A DNA stretch of 64,000 bases from a virus. The translations under genes and the position numbers were made by a program. Positions 1-8,830 of this stretch are shown piece by piece. Each line of letters begins with the position of its first letter. The first letter of the stretch is position 1. The DNA is taken from IMG/VR virus record IMGVR_UViG_3300025674_000023, positions 1-64,000 of that record, one strand, 5' to 3'. The notes beneath the pieces were generated by a model. The model searched no databases. It was not told where the DNA came from and worked only from the letters and a program-made list of their open reading frames with translations.

Positions 1-324
1 ACAGCAACGAATGATAATACTAATGTCTATTGGAGATTGATTGAGAACCCAACATTAACTGGTGCAAGTTGGACAGATCATCCAGATCCAAACTCCTTTA
101 TCCAATACGACACAAGTGCTACTGCTATAACTGGTGGAAATATTATCCTGAGTGGATTTACGATTTCTGGTGGTTCTTCTCTTGTAGAGGTTGATGATAA
201 GGCAGGACTACAGATTGGTAGAAGTGGTATTGGAACGATTAGTGATATATACACTTTAGCATGTGCTTCACCTAATACTAACAAAGCAGCACTCGCAGTA
301 TTAAACTGGATTGAACAAAGGTAA
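1..324 (+). CDS. C-terminal end of a virion structural protein (5' truncated)
   Basis: The reading frame is open from the first base of the window and ends at TAA 322-324, six bases before the terminase gene. About 107 residues are visible. They are rich in Thr, Ser, Gly and Asn with alternating hydrophobic residues, as in beta-rich virion proteins. They end in a predicted helix (KAALAVLNWIEQR). Position directly upstream of gp17 fits a neck or head accessory gene of cyanomyoviruses. I do not recognise the specific family. No start can be assigned because the gene begins outside the window. Confidence 0.6.
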   Translation, partial: TATNDNTNVYWRLIENPTLTGASWTDHPDPNSFIQYDTSATAITGGNIILSGFTISGGSSLVEVDDKAGLQIGRSGIGTISDIYTLACASPNTNKAALAVLNWIEQR

Positions 325-330
325 TTTTTT

Positions 331-1977
331 ATGAGTGAAGTATATCTTGGTAATCCTAATCTAAAAAAAGCAAATACACAAATTGAGTTTACAGAGGAAC
401 AAATTATTGAGTTCCTCAAATGTAAAGAAGATCCCGTATATTTTGCAAGGAAATATATAAAAATTGTTTCTCTTGATGAAGGTCTTGTGCCTTTCGATAT
501 GTATCCGTTTCAAGAGAAGTTAATTCAAAACTTCCACGATAACAGATTCAATATTTGTAAGATGCCACGTCAGACGGGCAAATCTACTACGTGCGTATCT
601 TATCTGCTTCATTATGCAGTATTTAATGATAATGTAAACATTGCTATCCTAGCAAACAAAGCATCAACTGCTAGAGACCTTCTTGGAAGATTACAAACTG
701 CATATGAAAACTTGCCTAGGTGGATGCAACAAGGTATTGTATCATGGAACAAAGGTAGTCTGGAATTAGAAAATGGGTCCAAAATTTCGTCTAACTCTAC
801 TTCTTCATCTGCTGTCCGAGGCGGATCCTATAATGTCATCTTTCTTGATGAGTTCGCATTCATCCCGAATCACATTGCTGATGACTTCTTTGCCTCTGTT
901 TATCCTACTATTTCTTCTGGATCGAGCACGAAGGTAATTATCGTTTCTACCCCTCGTGGTATGAATCACTTCTACCGCATGTGGCACGATGCGGAAAGAG
1001 GTAAAAATGAATATATACCAACAGAAGTTCATTGGTCAGAAGTTCCGGGTAGAGATACAAAATGGAAAGAGCAAACAATTGCAAATACTTCTGAACAGCA
1101 ATTTAAAGTTGAGTTTGAATGCGAATTTTTAGGTTCTGTCAATACTCTTATTAATCCAGCAAAACTTAAAAATCTTGTTTATGAAAATCCCATAAAAAGA
1201 AATGCAGGACTTGACATTTATGAAAATACAAAACCAGAAAATAATTATCTCATTACTGTTGACGTTGCTCGCGGTTTGGGGAACGACTATTCTGCTTTTA
1301 TCGTGTTTGATATCACACAATTCCCGTACAAGGTCGTTGCAAAGTACAGAAATAATGAAATCAAACCAATGCTCTTTCCAAACATTATTGAAGAAGTTGG
1401 AAAAGCGTATAATGATGCCTGGTTACTAATAGAAGTTAATGACATTGGTGATCAGGTTGCAAGTATTTTACATTATGATTTGGAATATGATAATCTTCTC
1501 ATGGCATCAATGAGAGGTCGGGCAGGACAGATTGTGGGAACAGGATTTAGTGGAAAAAAATCTCAACTTGGTGTTCGAATGACATCTGCAGTTAAGAAGT
1601 TGGGTTGCTCTAATCTTAAAACATTTTTAGAAGATGATAAATTATTGACAGTTGACTATGAAATTATTAATGAATTAACTACATTTTCTCAAAAACATAA
1701 TACATTTGAAGCGGAAGAGGGTTGTAATGACGATTTGGCGATGTGTTTAGTTATATTCTCTTGGTTAGTTGCTCAAGATTATTTTAAAGAAATGACAGAT
1801 AATGATATTCGTAAAAGAATATATGAAGAGCAAAGAAATCAAATAGAACAGGATATGGCGCCATTTGGATTTATATCTGATGGATTCGATAATGTGGAAG
1901 AATTTGTAGATAATCAGGGTGATCGGTGGTATACAGATGAATATGGAGATAGATCTTTTATGTGGGAATATATGTAA
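331..1977 (+). CDS. gp17: Terminase large subunit gp17 (packaging ATPase and nuclease)
   Basis: This 548-residue protein powers DNA translocation into the prohead and cuts the concatemer. The N-terminal ATPase has a Walker A motif at residues 78-86 (MPRQTGKST) and a Walker B motif at about 169-174 (VIFLDE). It is followed by STPRG at about 206-210, which fits the coupling motif. The C-terminal RNase H-fold nuclease shows the first acidic residue in ITVDVARG (D311), D319, and a late acidic pair in CNDDLAM. The length is close to the family's usual length (T4 gp17 is about 610). The gene is followed by a late promoter and gp18, the standard T4-type order. Confidence 0.97.
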   Translation: MSEVYLGNPNLKKANTQIEFTEEQIIEFLKCKEDPVYFARKYIKIVSLDEGLVPFDMYPFQEKLIQNFHDNRFNICKMPRQTGKSTTCVSYLLHYAVFNDNVNIAILANKASTARDLLGRLQTAYENLPRWMQQGIVSWNKGSLELENGSKISSNSTSSSAVRGGSYNVIFLDEFAFIPNHIADDFFASVYPTISSGSSTKVIIVSTPRGMNHFYRMWHDAERGKNEYIPTEVHWSEVPGRDTKWKEQTIANTSEQQFKVEFECEFLGSVNTLINPAKLKNLVYENPIKRNAGLDIYENTKPENNYLITVDVARGLGNDYSAFIVFDITQFPYKVVAKYRNNEIKPMLFPNIIEEVGKAYNDAWLLIEVNDIGDQVASILHYDLEYDNLLMASMRGRAGQIVGTGFSGKKSQLGVRMTSAVKKLGCSNLKTFLEDDKLLTVDYEIINELTTFSQKHNTFEAEEGCNDDLAMCLVIFSWLVAQDYFKEMTDNDIRKRIYEEQRNQIEQDMAPFGFISDGFDNVEEFVDNQGDRWYTDEYGDRSFMWEYM

Positions 1978-1988
1978 ATAGAGGAAAT

Positions 1989-1996
1989 AATAAATA
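1989..1996 (+). promoter_or_regulatory. Late promoter (AATAAATA) for gp18
   Basis: The octamer AATAAATA matches the T4-type late promoter TATAAATA at seven of eight positions. It lies 36 bases upstream of the gp18 start. It would be read by host RNA polymerase carrying the phage sigma gp55, which is encoded at 14188. Confidence 0.6.
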
Positions 1997-2031
1997 CTTT
2001 TAGATAAATTTGGATTGCGAGGGAAGTTAAG

Positions 2032-4233
2032 ATGCCATTAAATTTAGCATCTCCTGGTATTGTAGTAAGGGAAATTGATTTAACAACCGGAAGAACTGCT
2101 CCTGCACAAAATAGAACCGGAGCACTTGTAGCACCTTTCTCTCAGGGACCGGTCAACGTTCCAATTTTGATTGAAAATGAAAGTGATCTTTTAAATACTT
2201 TTGGTCAACCATCTTCAACTAATAAGCAGTATGAATATTGGTTTACAGCATCTTCTTATCTCTCTTATGGAGGAAATTTAAGGGTCGTAAGAGCAAATGA
2301 TACTAAGTTAAAAAATTCAGTAGCAGAAGGAACTGAAGTAAAAATTGATAGTTTAGATCATTATAATGATCTAGGATATGACGAAAATACTCTCTCAGGT
2401 AGATTTGTAGCAGCAAGAAATCCAGGAACCTGGGGAAATGATTTAAGAGTTTGTATTATTGACAATTTTGCCGATCAAATTTTAACCGGAATTGATACAT
2501 CAGCAAATAATATTGTAGTTGGGTATGGAGTTACTCAAGATCTGTCAGGTAAAGTATCTGCCGGTGTAGGAACAACTACAGTATTAGACGGATATTTAAA
2601 AGGTATCATAACTGGTATTGGAGCTTCCGTTGGATTAGGAACAAGTCAAATTTCCGTTAAAGTTCTTTCAAAGGTATCATCAGCAGGAACAGAAACTTCA
2701 GTAGAGTATCAAGAATCTAGCAATTATGCTTTCAAAGCAGATACTTTATATTTCTTAGATAACACAAAAGAAAATGGAGATTCACCAACAGGATCTGCAC
2801 AATCTGCTACATCAGCAATAGATTGGTTCAATTCTCAAAAAGTTGGTGTAACAAGTTCTTTAACTATTGATTGGAGTAGTGTTGCACCAAGACCTGGAAC
2901 ATCATCTTTTGCCGCAGCAAGAGGATCTAAATTTGATGAAGTTCATATATTAGTTATTGATGCAAAAGGATCTGTTACAGGAAATGCAGGAACAATTCTT
3001 GAAAAACATCTAAGTCTTTCAAAAGCAAAGGATGCAGAGTTTTCAGCTGGTTCGCCATCTTATTGGAGAAAGTATCTTGCCAATAATTCCGAATATATTT
3101 TCGGTTTAGGAGAACCATTGGGAGTTACTTCAACTAGTTCTGGTTTCTTATCAAATGAATATACATTAATCACTGACAATGCTTGGGATCAAAACGCCGA
3201 AGGAATTACTTTCAAATCTGCTGGAGCAAAGGATTACTCCTTAACAAACGGAAAAAATTATGGTGGACAGGTTGGATTTGGAACAACATCACTTTCCCTT
3301 AAAGCAAATTTGAGTGGATTATCTGAAGGATATGATTTATTTGAAAATACTGATAATTTTACTGTAGATTTTCTTTTAATGGGATCTGCATTTCATACAA
3401 AAGAAGACTGCCAAGCTTTGGCAAATAAAATAATTTCAGTTGCTGAGTTGAGACAAGATGCGATAGCATTTGTTTCTCCAAATAGAGGTTCTTTACTTAG
3501 TGATACTTCAGACGAAACTGCTGTAAATGTTTATTCTGCAGCAACAATTACAAATAATTTAATCGAATATTACTCACCAATTACTTCATCTTCTTATGGA
3601 GTATTTGATAGTGGATACAAATACATGTATGATAGATTTAATGATACATTTAGATATATTCCTCTAAATGGCGATATTGCAGGTCTTTGTGCTAGAACTG
3701 ATATTAATTTGTTCCCTTGGTATTCTCCAGCAGGAACAGCAAAAGGTGCCATCTTAAATGCAGTTAAACTTGCATACAATCCAACAAAATCTCAAAGAGA
3801 TAAATTGTACTCTGCAAGAATAAATCCTGTAGTATTCTCTCCAGGAGCTGGTATTATTCTTTTCGGAGATAAGACTGGATTAGCAAAAGCATCTGCGTTT
3901 GATAGAATTAATGTTCGTCGTCTATTCATCTATCTTGAGGATGCAATTTCTGCGGCAGCAAAAGATGCAATGTTTGAATTTAATGATGAAATAACAAGAA
4001 CCAATTTTGTAAATACTGTCGAACCATTCCTTCGTGATGTTCAATCAAATAGAGGAATCACTGATTATGTTGTTATTTGTGATGAAACAAATAACACTGC
4101 TGCTGTGATAGATAATAATGAATTCGTTGCTGACATTTTCATTAAGCCAGCAAGATCAATTAACTTCATTGGTCTGACCTTTGTTGCCACCAAGACTGGT
4201 GTTGATTTTGAAGAAGTAATCGGAAACTTTTAA
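2032..4233 (+). CDS. gp18: Tail sheath protein gp18
   Basis: This 733-residue protein forms the contractile sheath around the tail tube. The N-terminus (PLNLASPGIVVREIDLT) is the conserved start of T4-type sheath subunits, and the C-terminus carries the conserved inter-subunit region ending in FVATKTGVDFEEVIGNF. The middle is a long Ser/Thr/Gly-rich surface domain that varies among phages. The gene sits between gp17 and gp19 as in T4. It starts after a GAGGGAAG ribosome-binding site and follows the late promoter at 1989. Confidence 0.96.
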   Translation: MPLNLASPGIVVREIDLTTGRTAPAQNRTGALVAPFSQGPVNVPILIENESDLLNTFGQPSSTNKQYEYWFTASSYLSYGGNLRVVRANDTKLKNSVAEGTEVKIDSLDHYNDLGYDENTLSGRFVAARNPGTWGNDLRVCIIDNFADQILTGIDTSANNIVVGYGVTQDLSGKVSAGVGTTTVLDGYLKGIITGIGASVGLGTSQISVKVLSKVSSAGTETSVEYQESSNYAFKADTLYFLDNTKENGDSPTGSAQSATSAIDWFNSQKVGVTSSLTIDWSSVAPRPGTSSFAAARGSKFDEVHILVIDAKGSVTGNAGTILEKHLSLSKAKDAEFSAGSPSYWRKYLANNSEYIFGLGEPLGVTSTSSGFLSNEYTLITDNAWDQNAEGITFKSAGAKDYSLTNGKNYGGQVGFGTTSLSLKANLSGLSEGYDLFENTDNFTVDFLLMGSAFHTKEDCQALANKIISVAELRQDAIAFVSPNRGSLLSDTSDETAVNVYSAATITNNLIEYYSPITSSSYGVFDSGYKYMYDRFNDTFRYIPLNGDIAGLCARTDINLFPWYSPAGTAKGAILNAVKLAYNPTKSQRDKLYSARINPVVFSPGAGIILFGDKTGLAKASAFDRINVRRLFIYLEDAISAAAKDAMFEFNDEITRTNFVNTVEPFLRDVQSNRGITDYVVICDETNNTAAVIDNNEFVADIFIKPARSINFIGLTFVATKTGVDFEEVIGNF

Positions 4234-4255
4234 TTAGAATAGAGGTTCTAAAACT

Positions 4256-4846
4256 ATGGCAACTAGAAATCAAGTCAATAATATTCCGCTAAGAAAAATT
4301 ACTGATTTTAAAAGTAAATTAACTGGCGGTGGCACAAGATCTAATCTATTTGAAGTTGAACTTTCTTTCCCAACAGCAGTTGGTATTGATGCAGTAACTT
4401 TAGATAAGACAAGATTTTTAACAAAATCTGCTGCTCTTCCAGCATCAAGTGTTGCTCCTATTGAAGTAGCTTTCAGAGGAAGAACATTAAAATTAGCTGG
4501 AGATCGCACCTTTGAAAGTTGGACTATCACTATCATTAATGATGTAGATTTTTCAATTCGCTCATCTTTTGAAAAATGGATGAATTATATTAACCGTCTT
4601 TCTGATAATACTGGTTCAATTGATCCATCTACATATCAGGCAGATGCTTTTGTTCATCAATTAAATCGTGATGGATCTATCCTCAGATCATATCATTTCT
4701 ATGACATTTTCCCAACAAATATTTCAACAATCAATCTCTCTTACGATAGCGAAGCAATAGAAGAATTTACTGTTGAAATGCAAATTCACTGGTGGGAAGC
4801 AATTAAAGGAAGTTCTCCAGTTGCTGGTGGTGAAAACATTAACTAA
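4256..4846 (+). CDS. gp19: Tail tube protein gp19
   Basis: This 196-residue protein is the structural subunit of the inner tail tube. It contains the family block FRGRTLKLAGDRTFESWTI, close to the T4 gp19 block built around the GDRTFDDW motif, and ends in the conserved IHWWEA segment. A possible ribosome-binding site (GAGG) lies 12 bases before the ATG. It lies 22 bases after gp18 and is probably cotranscribed with it. Confidence 0.95.
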   Translation: MATRNQVNNIPLRKITDFKSKLTGGGTRSNLFEVELSFPTAVGIDAVTLDKTRFLTKSAALPASSVAPIEVAFRGRTLKLAGDRTFESWTITIINDVDFSIRSSFEKWMNYINRLSDNTGSIDPSTYQADAFVHQLNRDGSILRSYHFYDIFPTNISTINLSYDSEAIEEFTVEMQIHWWEAIKGSSPVAGGENIN

Positions 4847-4849
4847 ATA
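4843..4849 (+). promoter_or_regulatory. Late promoter (CTAAATA) upstream of gp20
   Basis: CTAAATA overlaps the stop of gp19 and lies 29 bases before the gp20 ATG. It matches the cyanophage late promoter form. No sigma-70 -35 element is present. Confidence 0.45.
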
Positions 4850-4877
4850 GTCAATAACAACGAGTTAAATTTATAAA

Positions 4878-6521
4878 ATGGCGAAACTTTTTGGTTTTTC
4901 GATTGATGATGAAAAAGAAAGGTCTAAATCTATAGTATCCCCCGTTCCTCCTGCAGATGAGGACGGGGTTGACTATTTTATTCAATCAGGATTTTATGGT
5001 CAATATGTAGACATTGAAGGTGTTTATAGAACTGAACATGATTTAATTCGTCGTTATAGAGAGATGGCTCTTCATCCAGAATGTGATGGAGCTATCGAAG
5101 ATGTAATTAATGAAGCAATCGTAAGTGATCTTTACGATTCTCCAGTAGAAATAGAATTGAGTAATTTAAATGCTAGTGATAAATTAAAGCAAGTTATTCG
5201 AGAGGAATTTAGATCCATTAAAGAAATGATGGATTTTGATAGAAAATCTCACGAAATTTTTAGAAATTGGTATGTTGATGGTAGAGTATATTATTTAAAA
5301 GTCATTGATATTCAAAATCCGCAAGAAGGGATCAAAGAGCTCAGATATATTGATCCCATGAAAATGAAGCATGTTCGTCAAGAAGTTAAAAAAAATGAAG
5401 ATAATAAAATCAACAATTTAACATCGTCTCAGGATCCAGCACTAATTTATTCTCAAATCGAAGAATATTTTATCTACACTCCAACTCCAAATTATCCGAT
5501 GGGATCTATTTCAGGATCATCCAAAGGAGCAATTAAAATTGCGAAAGATTCAATTACATATTGCACTTCAGGTTTAGTAGATAGAAATAAAGGATCAGTT
5601 CTTTCTTACCTTCATAAAGCAATCAAAGCACTCAATCAACTTCGCATGATTGAGGATTCACTTGTAATTTACAGACTTTCAAGAGCACCTGAGAGAAGAA
5701 TTTTTTATATTGATGTTGGCAATCTCCCTAAAGTAAAAGCGGAACAATACCTTAAAGAGGTTATGTCTCGTTATAGAAACAAACTTGTTTACGATGCAAA
5801 TACCGGAGAAGTTCGTGATGATCGTAAATTTATGAGTATGCTTGAAGATTTTTGGCTTCCTAGAAGAGAAGGTGGGAGAGGAACGGAAATTACTACTCTT
5901 CCAGGTGGTCAAAATCTTGGAGAACTTTCGGATATTGAATATTTTCAAAAGAAACTTTATAGAGCATTAGGAGTTCCAGAATCAAGAATTGCTGCAAATG
6001 ATGGATTCAATCTCGGACGTTCTTCTGAAATTTTAAGAGATGAACTTAAGTTTTCCAAGTTTGTTGGTCGTCTGAGAAAGAGATTTGCTCAATTATTTAA
6101 TGACATGTTGCGCACACAGTTGCTGCTAAAAAATATTGTTACTCCAGAAGATTGGGAAATTATGGAAGATCATATTCAATATGACTTCCTATATGATAAT
6201 CATTTTTCAGAACTCAAAGAAGCAGAATTGTTACAAAATCGTTTATCTTTACTTACAACAGTTGAGCCATATATTGGAAAATATTATTCAACTGAATATG
6301 TTCGCAGAAGAATTTTGCGTCAAACAGATTCTGAAATTATTGATATTGATACGCAAATTGATATGGAAATTGAAATGGGTATTCTTCCAGATCCAAATGC
6401 CCCGACAGATGAATTTGGAAATCCTATTCCACAAAATCCAGAACAATCTCTTGGGAATATCCCAAAAGATCCTGATGTAAGTGGAACTTCTACTCAAGCT
6501 CCAGAAATAAAAGGAACATAG
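4878..6521 (+). CDS. gp20: Portal vertex protein gp20
   Basis: This 547-residue protein forms the dodecameric portal through which DNA enters and leaves the head. Recognisable blocks are the N-terminal ESIVADLYDSP-like region (NEAIVSDLYDSPVEIEL), RLSRAPERRIFYIDVGNLPKVKAEQYL, and the long C-terminal helices (FVGRLRKRFAQLFNDMLRTQLLLK). These are the regions used as marker sequences for cyanomyoviruses. The C-terminal tail is Pro/Gly-rich. The length matches T4 gp20 (524 residues). Confidence 0.97.
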   Translation: MAKLFGFSIDDEKERSKSIVSPVPPADEDGVDYFIQSGFYGQYVDIEGVYRTEHDLIRRYREMALHPECDGAIEDVINEAIVSDLYDSPVEIELSNLNASDKLKQVIREEFRSIKEMMDFDRKSHEIFRNWYVDGRVYYLKVIDIQNPQEGIKELRYIDPMKMKHVRQEVKKNEDNKINNLTSSQDPALIYSQIEEYFIYTPTPNYPMGSISGSSKGAIKIAKDSITYCTSGLVDRNKGSVLSYLHKAIKALNQLRMIEDSLVIYRLSRAPERRIFYIDVGNLPKVKAEQYLKEVMSRYRNKLVYDANTGEVRDDRKFMSMLEDFWLPRREGGRGTEITTLPGGQNLGELSDIEYFQKKLYRALGVPESRIAANDGFNLGRSSEILRDELKFSKFVGRLRKRFAQLFNDMLRTQLLLKNIVTPEDWEIMEDHIQYDFLYDNHFSELKEAELLQNRLSLLTTVEPYIGKYYSTEYVRRRILRQTDSEIIDIDTQIDMEIEMGILPDPNAPTDEFGNPIPQNPEQSLGNIPKDPDVSGTSTQAPEIKGT

Positions 6522-6526
6522 AAAAA

Positions 6527-6534
6527 TATAAATA
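6527..6534 (+). promoter_or_regulatory. Late promoter (TATAAATA) for the prohead genes
   Basis: A perfect TATAAATA octamer lies 33 bases upstream of the small gp67-like gene, between gp20 and the prohead core and protease genes. Confidence 0.7.
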
Positions 6535-6559
6535 AGTTTATAGTTATAGCATAGTTCAC

Positions 6560-6721
6560 ATGGAAGATCTTGTCGATTTGATTGCAACTGATGGATCCGC
6601 ATCAGATGTTTCGGATAAAATTAAAGAAATTTTATATAATAAAGCTTCTGAAAGAATAGATAATGCAAGACCTGAAATTGCAGCAATGATGTTTGATAAC
6701 ACACCAGAGGAAGAAGAATAA
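6560..6721 (+). CDS. gp67: Prohead core protein gp67-like (53 residues)
   Basis: This small acidic protein lies between gp20 and gp21, the position of T4 gene 67, whose product is a minor scaffold component. The sequence begins MEDLVDLIATDG, like T4 gp67 (MEGLIEAI), has a short helix with KASERIDNARPEIA, and ends in an acidic tail (EEEE). The stop overlaps the next start (TAATG). It is shorter than T4 gp67 (80 residues) because the acidic tail is short. The call rests on position and on these weak similarities. Confidence 0.7.
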   Translation: MEDLVDLIATDGSASDVSDKIKEILYNKASERIDNARPEIAAMMFDNTPEEEE

Positions 6722-6990
6722 TGGCAAGAACTTTAATTAAAGGAAATGAAGTAGTTGTTCCAACATCTGCTGGTATTGGAATTAGTTTTTCTGAAGCAAC
6801 CGTAGTTAGACTTGTAAACACAAGTTCTGATCCAAGAGTAATTACAGTTCAAGAAACTGCTGGTGGAACAGGAATTGGTTCATTTACCATGCTAGGTTCG
6901 ACTACAGAATATTTGGAAAAAAATCCATCATATACAGTATTTGCAAGTGCTAGTGGAGTTCTTGGAGCAAAAGTAGGATTTACCGTATAA
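6721..6990 (+). CDS. Conserved cyanophage virion-region protein of unknown function
   Basis: This 89-residue beta-rich protein (RVITVQETAGGTGIGSFTMLG) is translationally coupled to the gp67-like gene through a TAATG overlap. It occupies the place of T4 gene 68 but I see no similarity to gp68. The compact all-beta pattern suggests a small structural or decoration protein, which is inference. The next gene, gp21, starts 6 bases after its stop. Confidence 0.75.
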   Translation: MARTLIKGNEVVVPTSAGIGISFSEATVVRLVNTSSDPRVITVQETAGGTGIGSFTMLGSTTEYLEKNPSYTVFASASGVLGAKVGFTV

Positions 6991-6995
6991 AAAAA

Positions 6996-7646
6996 ATGAA
7001 ATTAATCACGGAAGAAATTCAAAAAGTAGAATTTATCACAGAAGGAAAAGGTGCAGATCAAAAACACTATATTAAAGGTGTTTTTCTTCAATCCGAATGT
7101 GTAAATCGCAACGGAAGAATGTATCCTTTTCCAATCATGGAAAAGGAAGTTAAAAGATATAGCGATAACTTCATTAGTAAGGGTCGCGCTTTAGGAGAAC
7201 TTGGTCATCCTGATGGCCCTACCATTAATTTGGATAGAGTTTCGCATAAAATTTGTGAGCTAAATCAAAATGGAAACAATTTCATTGGTAAAGCTCAACT
7301 TCTAGAAACTCCAATGGGAAAGATTGCAAAATCTTTAATTAAAGAAGGAGTTACTTTAGGTGTTTCTTCTCGCGGTGTTGGATCACTTAAAATGACCAAT
7401 CAGGGTCATAAAATTGTTGGTGATGATTTCATGTTAGCAACTGCTGCTGATATCGTTGCCGATCCTTCTGCTCCTGATGCTTTTGTTCAGGGAATTATGG
7501 AAGGAAAAGAATGGGTGTGGGAAGGTGGAATTCTTCGTGAACAACTTGCAGAAAGAACCCAGAAGACTATAAACACTCTTGTTGATCAAAAAAGACTTGA
7601 AGAGCATAAACTTGCTCTCTTTCAAAGATTTCTTCTAGATCTTTAA
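6996..7646 (+). CDS. gp21: Prohead core protease gp21
   Basis: This 216-residue serine protease matures the prohead by cleaving scaffold, capsid and internal proteins after (L/I)-X-Glu. The catalytic histidine is probably H71 in GELGHP and the nucleophile S124 or S125 in GVSSRG, the family signature. The N-terminus has KGVFLQSECVNRNGRMYP, conserved among T4-type proteases. The major capsid protein has a matching site (FLYE/A at E54). Several other proteins in this window carry candidate sites near their N-termini. Confidence 0.96.
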   Translation: MKLITEEIQKVEFITEGKGADQKHYIKGVFLQSECVNRNGRMYPFPIMEKEVKRYSDNFISKGRALGELGHPDGPTINLDRVSHKICELNQNGNNFIGKAQLLETPMGKIAKSLIKEGVTLGVSSRGVGSLKMTNQGHKIVGDDFMLATAADIVADPSAPDAFVQGIMEGKEWVWEGGILREQLAERTQKTINTLVDQKRLEEHKLALFQRFLLDL

Positions 7647-7648
7647 TT

Positions 7649-7656
7649 TATAAATA
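7649..7656 (+). promoter_or_regulatory. Late promoter (TATAAATA) for gp22
   Basis: A perfect TATAAATA lies 33 bases before the gp22 ATG. A second, overlapping AATAAATA is present at 7653-7660. Confidence 0.7.
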
Positions 7657-7688
7657 AATATAGATTAATACAATAAATCTAAAAGCAA

Positions 7689-8786
7689 ATGTCCGTTGGT
7701 AGTAATTTACAAGAAATGGAAAACGTAGTAACCAAAGGGGCAGCACCTGCCGAACCAATGCAATCCGGTAACGCTTCTGGAGTAGCAACTCCTGGGCAAG
7801 GATATGAAGATTTAGGTGGTCCTACTCCAGAAAATTATAGAGTCGATGATGACTCTGCACGTCTTAAAACACCTGATCAAACTATTGCGCAGGTAAGAGA
7901 TGTGGTTAATGCTAAAGCAATGGCTGCTGAGCCAATGCAAGGCGTTAGAGAAGAATCTGAAGAAGAGGATTTGATTGATGATGAAGAAGAAGTATTTGAA
8001 AGTTCGGAAGAAGAGTATGAAGAAGAAATTGAAGAGGATACAGAATTCCAAGAAGAAATTGATATTGAAGAAGATGTAAATGCTCTTTTAGAGGGCGAAG
8101 AACTTTCTGAAGAATTCCAAGAAAAAGCGAAAACAATTTTTGAAGCTGCCATTAGATCTAAAGTATCTGAAGTAAAAGAGCAACTTCAAAGTGCTTATGA
8201 GGAAACACTGGTAGAAGAAATCATTTCTATTAAAGAAAGTTTAACTGAGCGTGTTGACGCTTATTTAGAGTATGTTGCAGACGAGTGGATTAAAGAAAAT
8301 GCACTTGCTGTTGAGCAAGGTCTTAAGACCGAAATGACTGAATCATTCCTTGTTGGAATGAAGAGTCTTTTTGAAGATCATTATGTAACTATCCCTGAAG
8401 AGAAATATGATGTAATCGAGAGCATGGTAGATAAACTTGATGAAATGGAAGGAAAACTCAACGAGCAAATTCAAAAGAATGTTGCTCTTAATCAGAGATT
8501 AGCAGAGTCGGTTGCTGATGTAATCTTTGCTGAAGTCGCTGAGGGTCTTGCACTTTCTCAGAAAGACAAACTCGCTTCTCTTGCCGAAAATGTTGAGTTT
8601 GATGGTGAAGACAACTATCGTGAGAAACTAGTAACTTTAAGGGAATCATATTTCCCATCCGATGCTGGTACTCAAAGAAACGTTGGTGAGAATCTATCTG
8701 AAGAAACTGACTACACAATTAATGAGTCAGTAAGTAGCACAATGGGTGCTTACCTTCAGACTCTCCACAGAGTTTCTAAAAAGTGA
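7689..8786 (+). CDS. gp22: Prohead core scaffold protein gp22
   Basis: This 365-residue scaffold protein fills the prohead and is degraded by gp21. The Pro/Gly-rich N-terminus is followed by a highly acidic stretch at about residues 92-152, then by long helical coiled-coil-like segments (LQSAYEETLVEEIISIKESL, EGKLNEQIQKNVALNQRL) and a conserved end (SSTMGAYLQTLHRVSK). Position between gp21 and gp23 and the acidic helical composition identify it. The first 90 residues, with repeated AEPMQ motifs, are typical of marine phages. Confidence 0.95.
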   Translation: MSVGSNLQEMENVVTKGAAPAEPMQSGNASGVATPGQGYEDLGGPTPENYRVDDDSARLKTPDQTIAQVRDVVNAKAMAAEPMQGVREESEEEDLIDDEEEVFESSEEEYEEEIEEDTEFQEEIDIEEDVNALLEGEELSEEFQEKAKTIFEAAIRSKVSEVKEQLQSAYEETLVEEIISIKESLTERVDAYLEYVADEWIKENALAVEQGLKTEMTESFLVGMKSLFEDHYVTIPEEKYDVIESMVDKLDEMEGKLNEQIQKNVALNQRLAESVADVIFAEVAEGLALSQKDKLASLAENVEFDGEDNYREKLVTLRESYFPSDAGTQRNVGENLSEETDYTINESVSSTMGAYLQTLHRVSKK

Positions 8787-8795
8787 TTTTTAAAT

Positions 8796-8803
8796 TATAA
8801 ATC
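8796..8803 (+). promoter_or_regulatory. Probable late promoter (TATAAATC) for gp23
   Basis: The octamer differs from TATAAATA only at the last base and lies 28 bases before the major capsid gene, which has a clear ribosome-binding site (CGAGGT at 8817-8822). Confidence 0.5.
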
Positions 8804-8830
8804 AAACTAACTTTAACGAGGTAAAATTCA

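Noticed and set aside
7812-8152. Minus-strand reading frames opposite gp22
   Set aside because: They are Ser- or Phe-rich and mirror the acidic Glu/Asp codons of gp22, so they are shadows.
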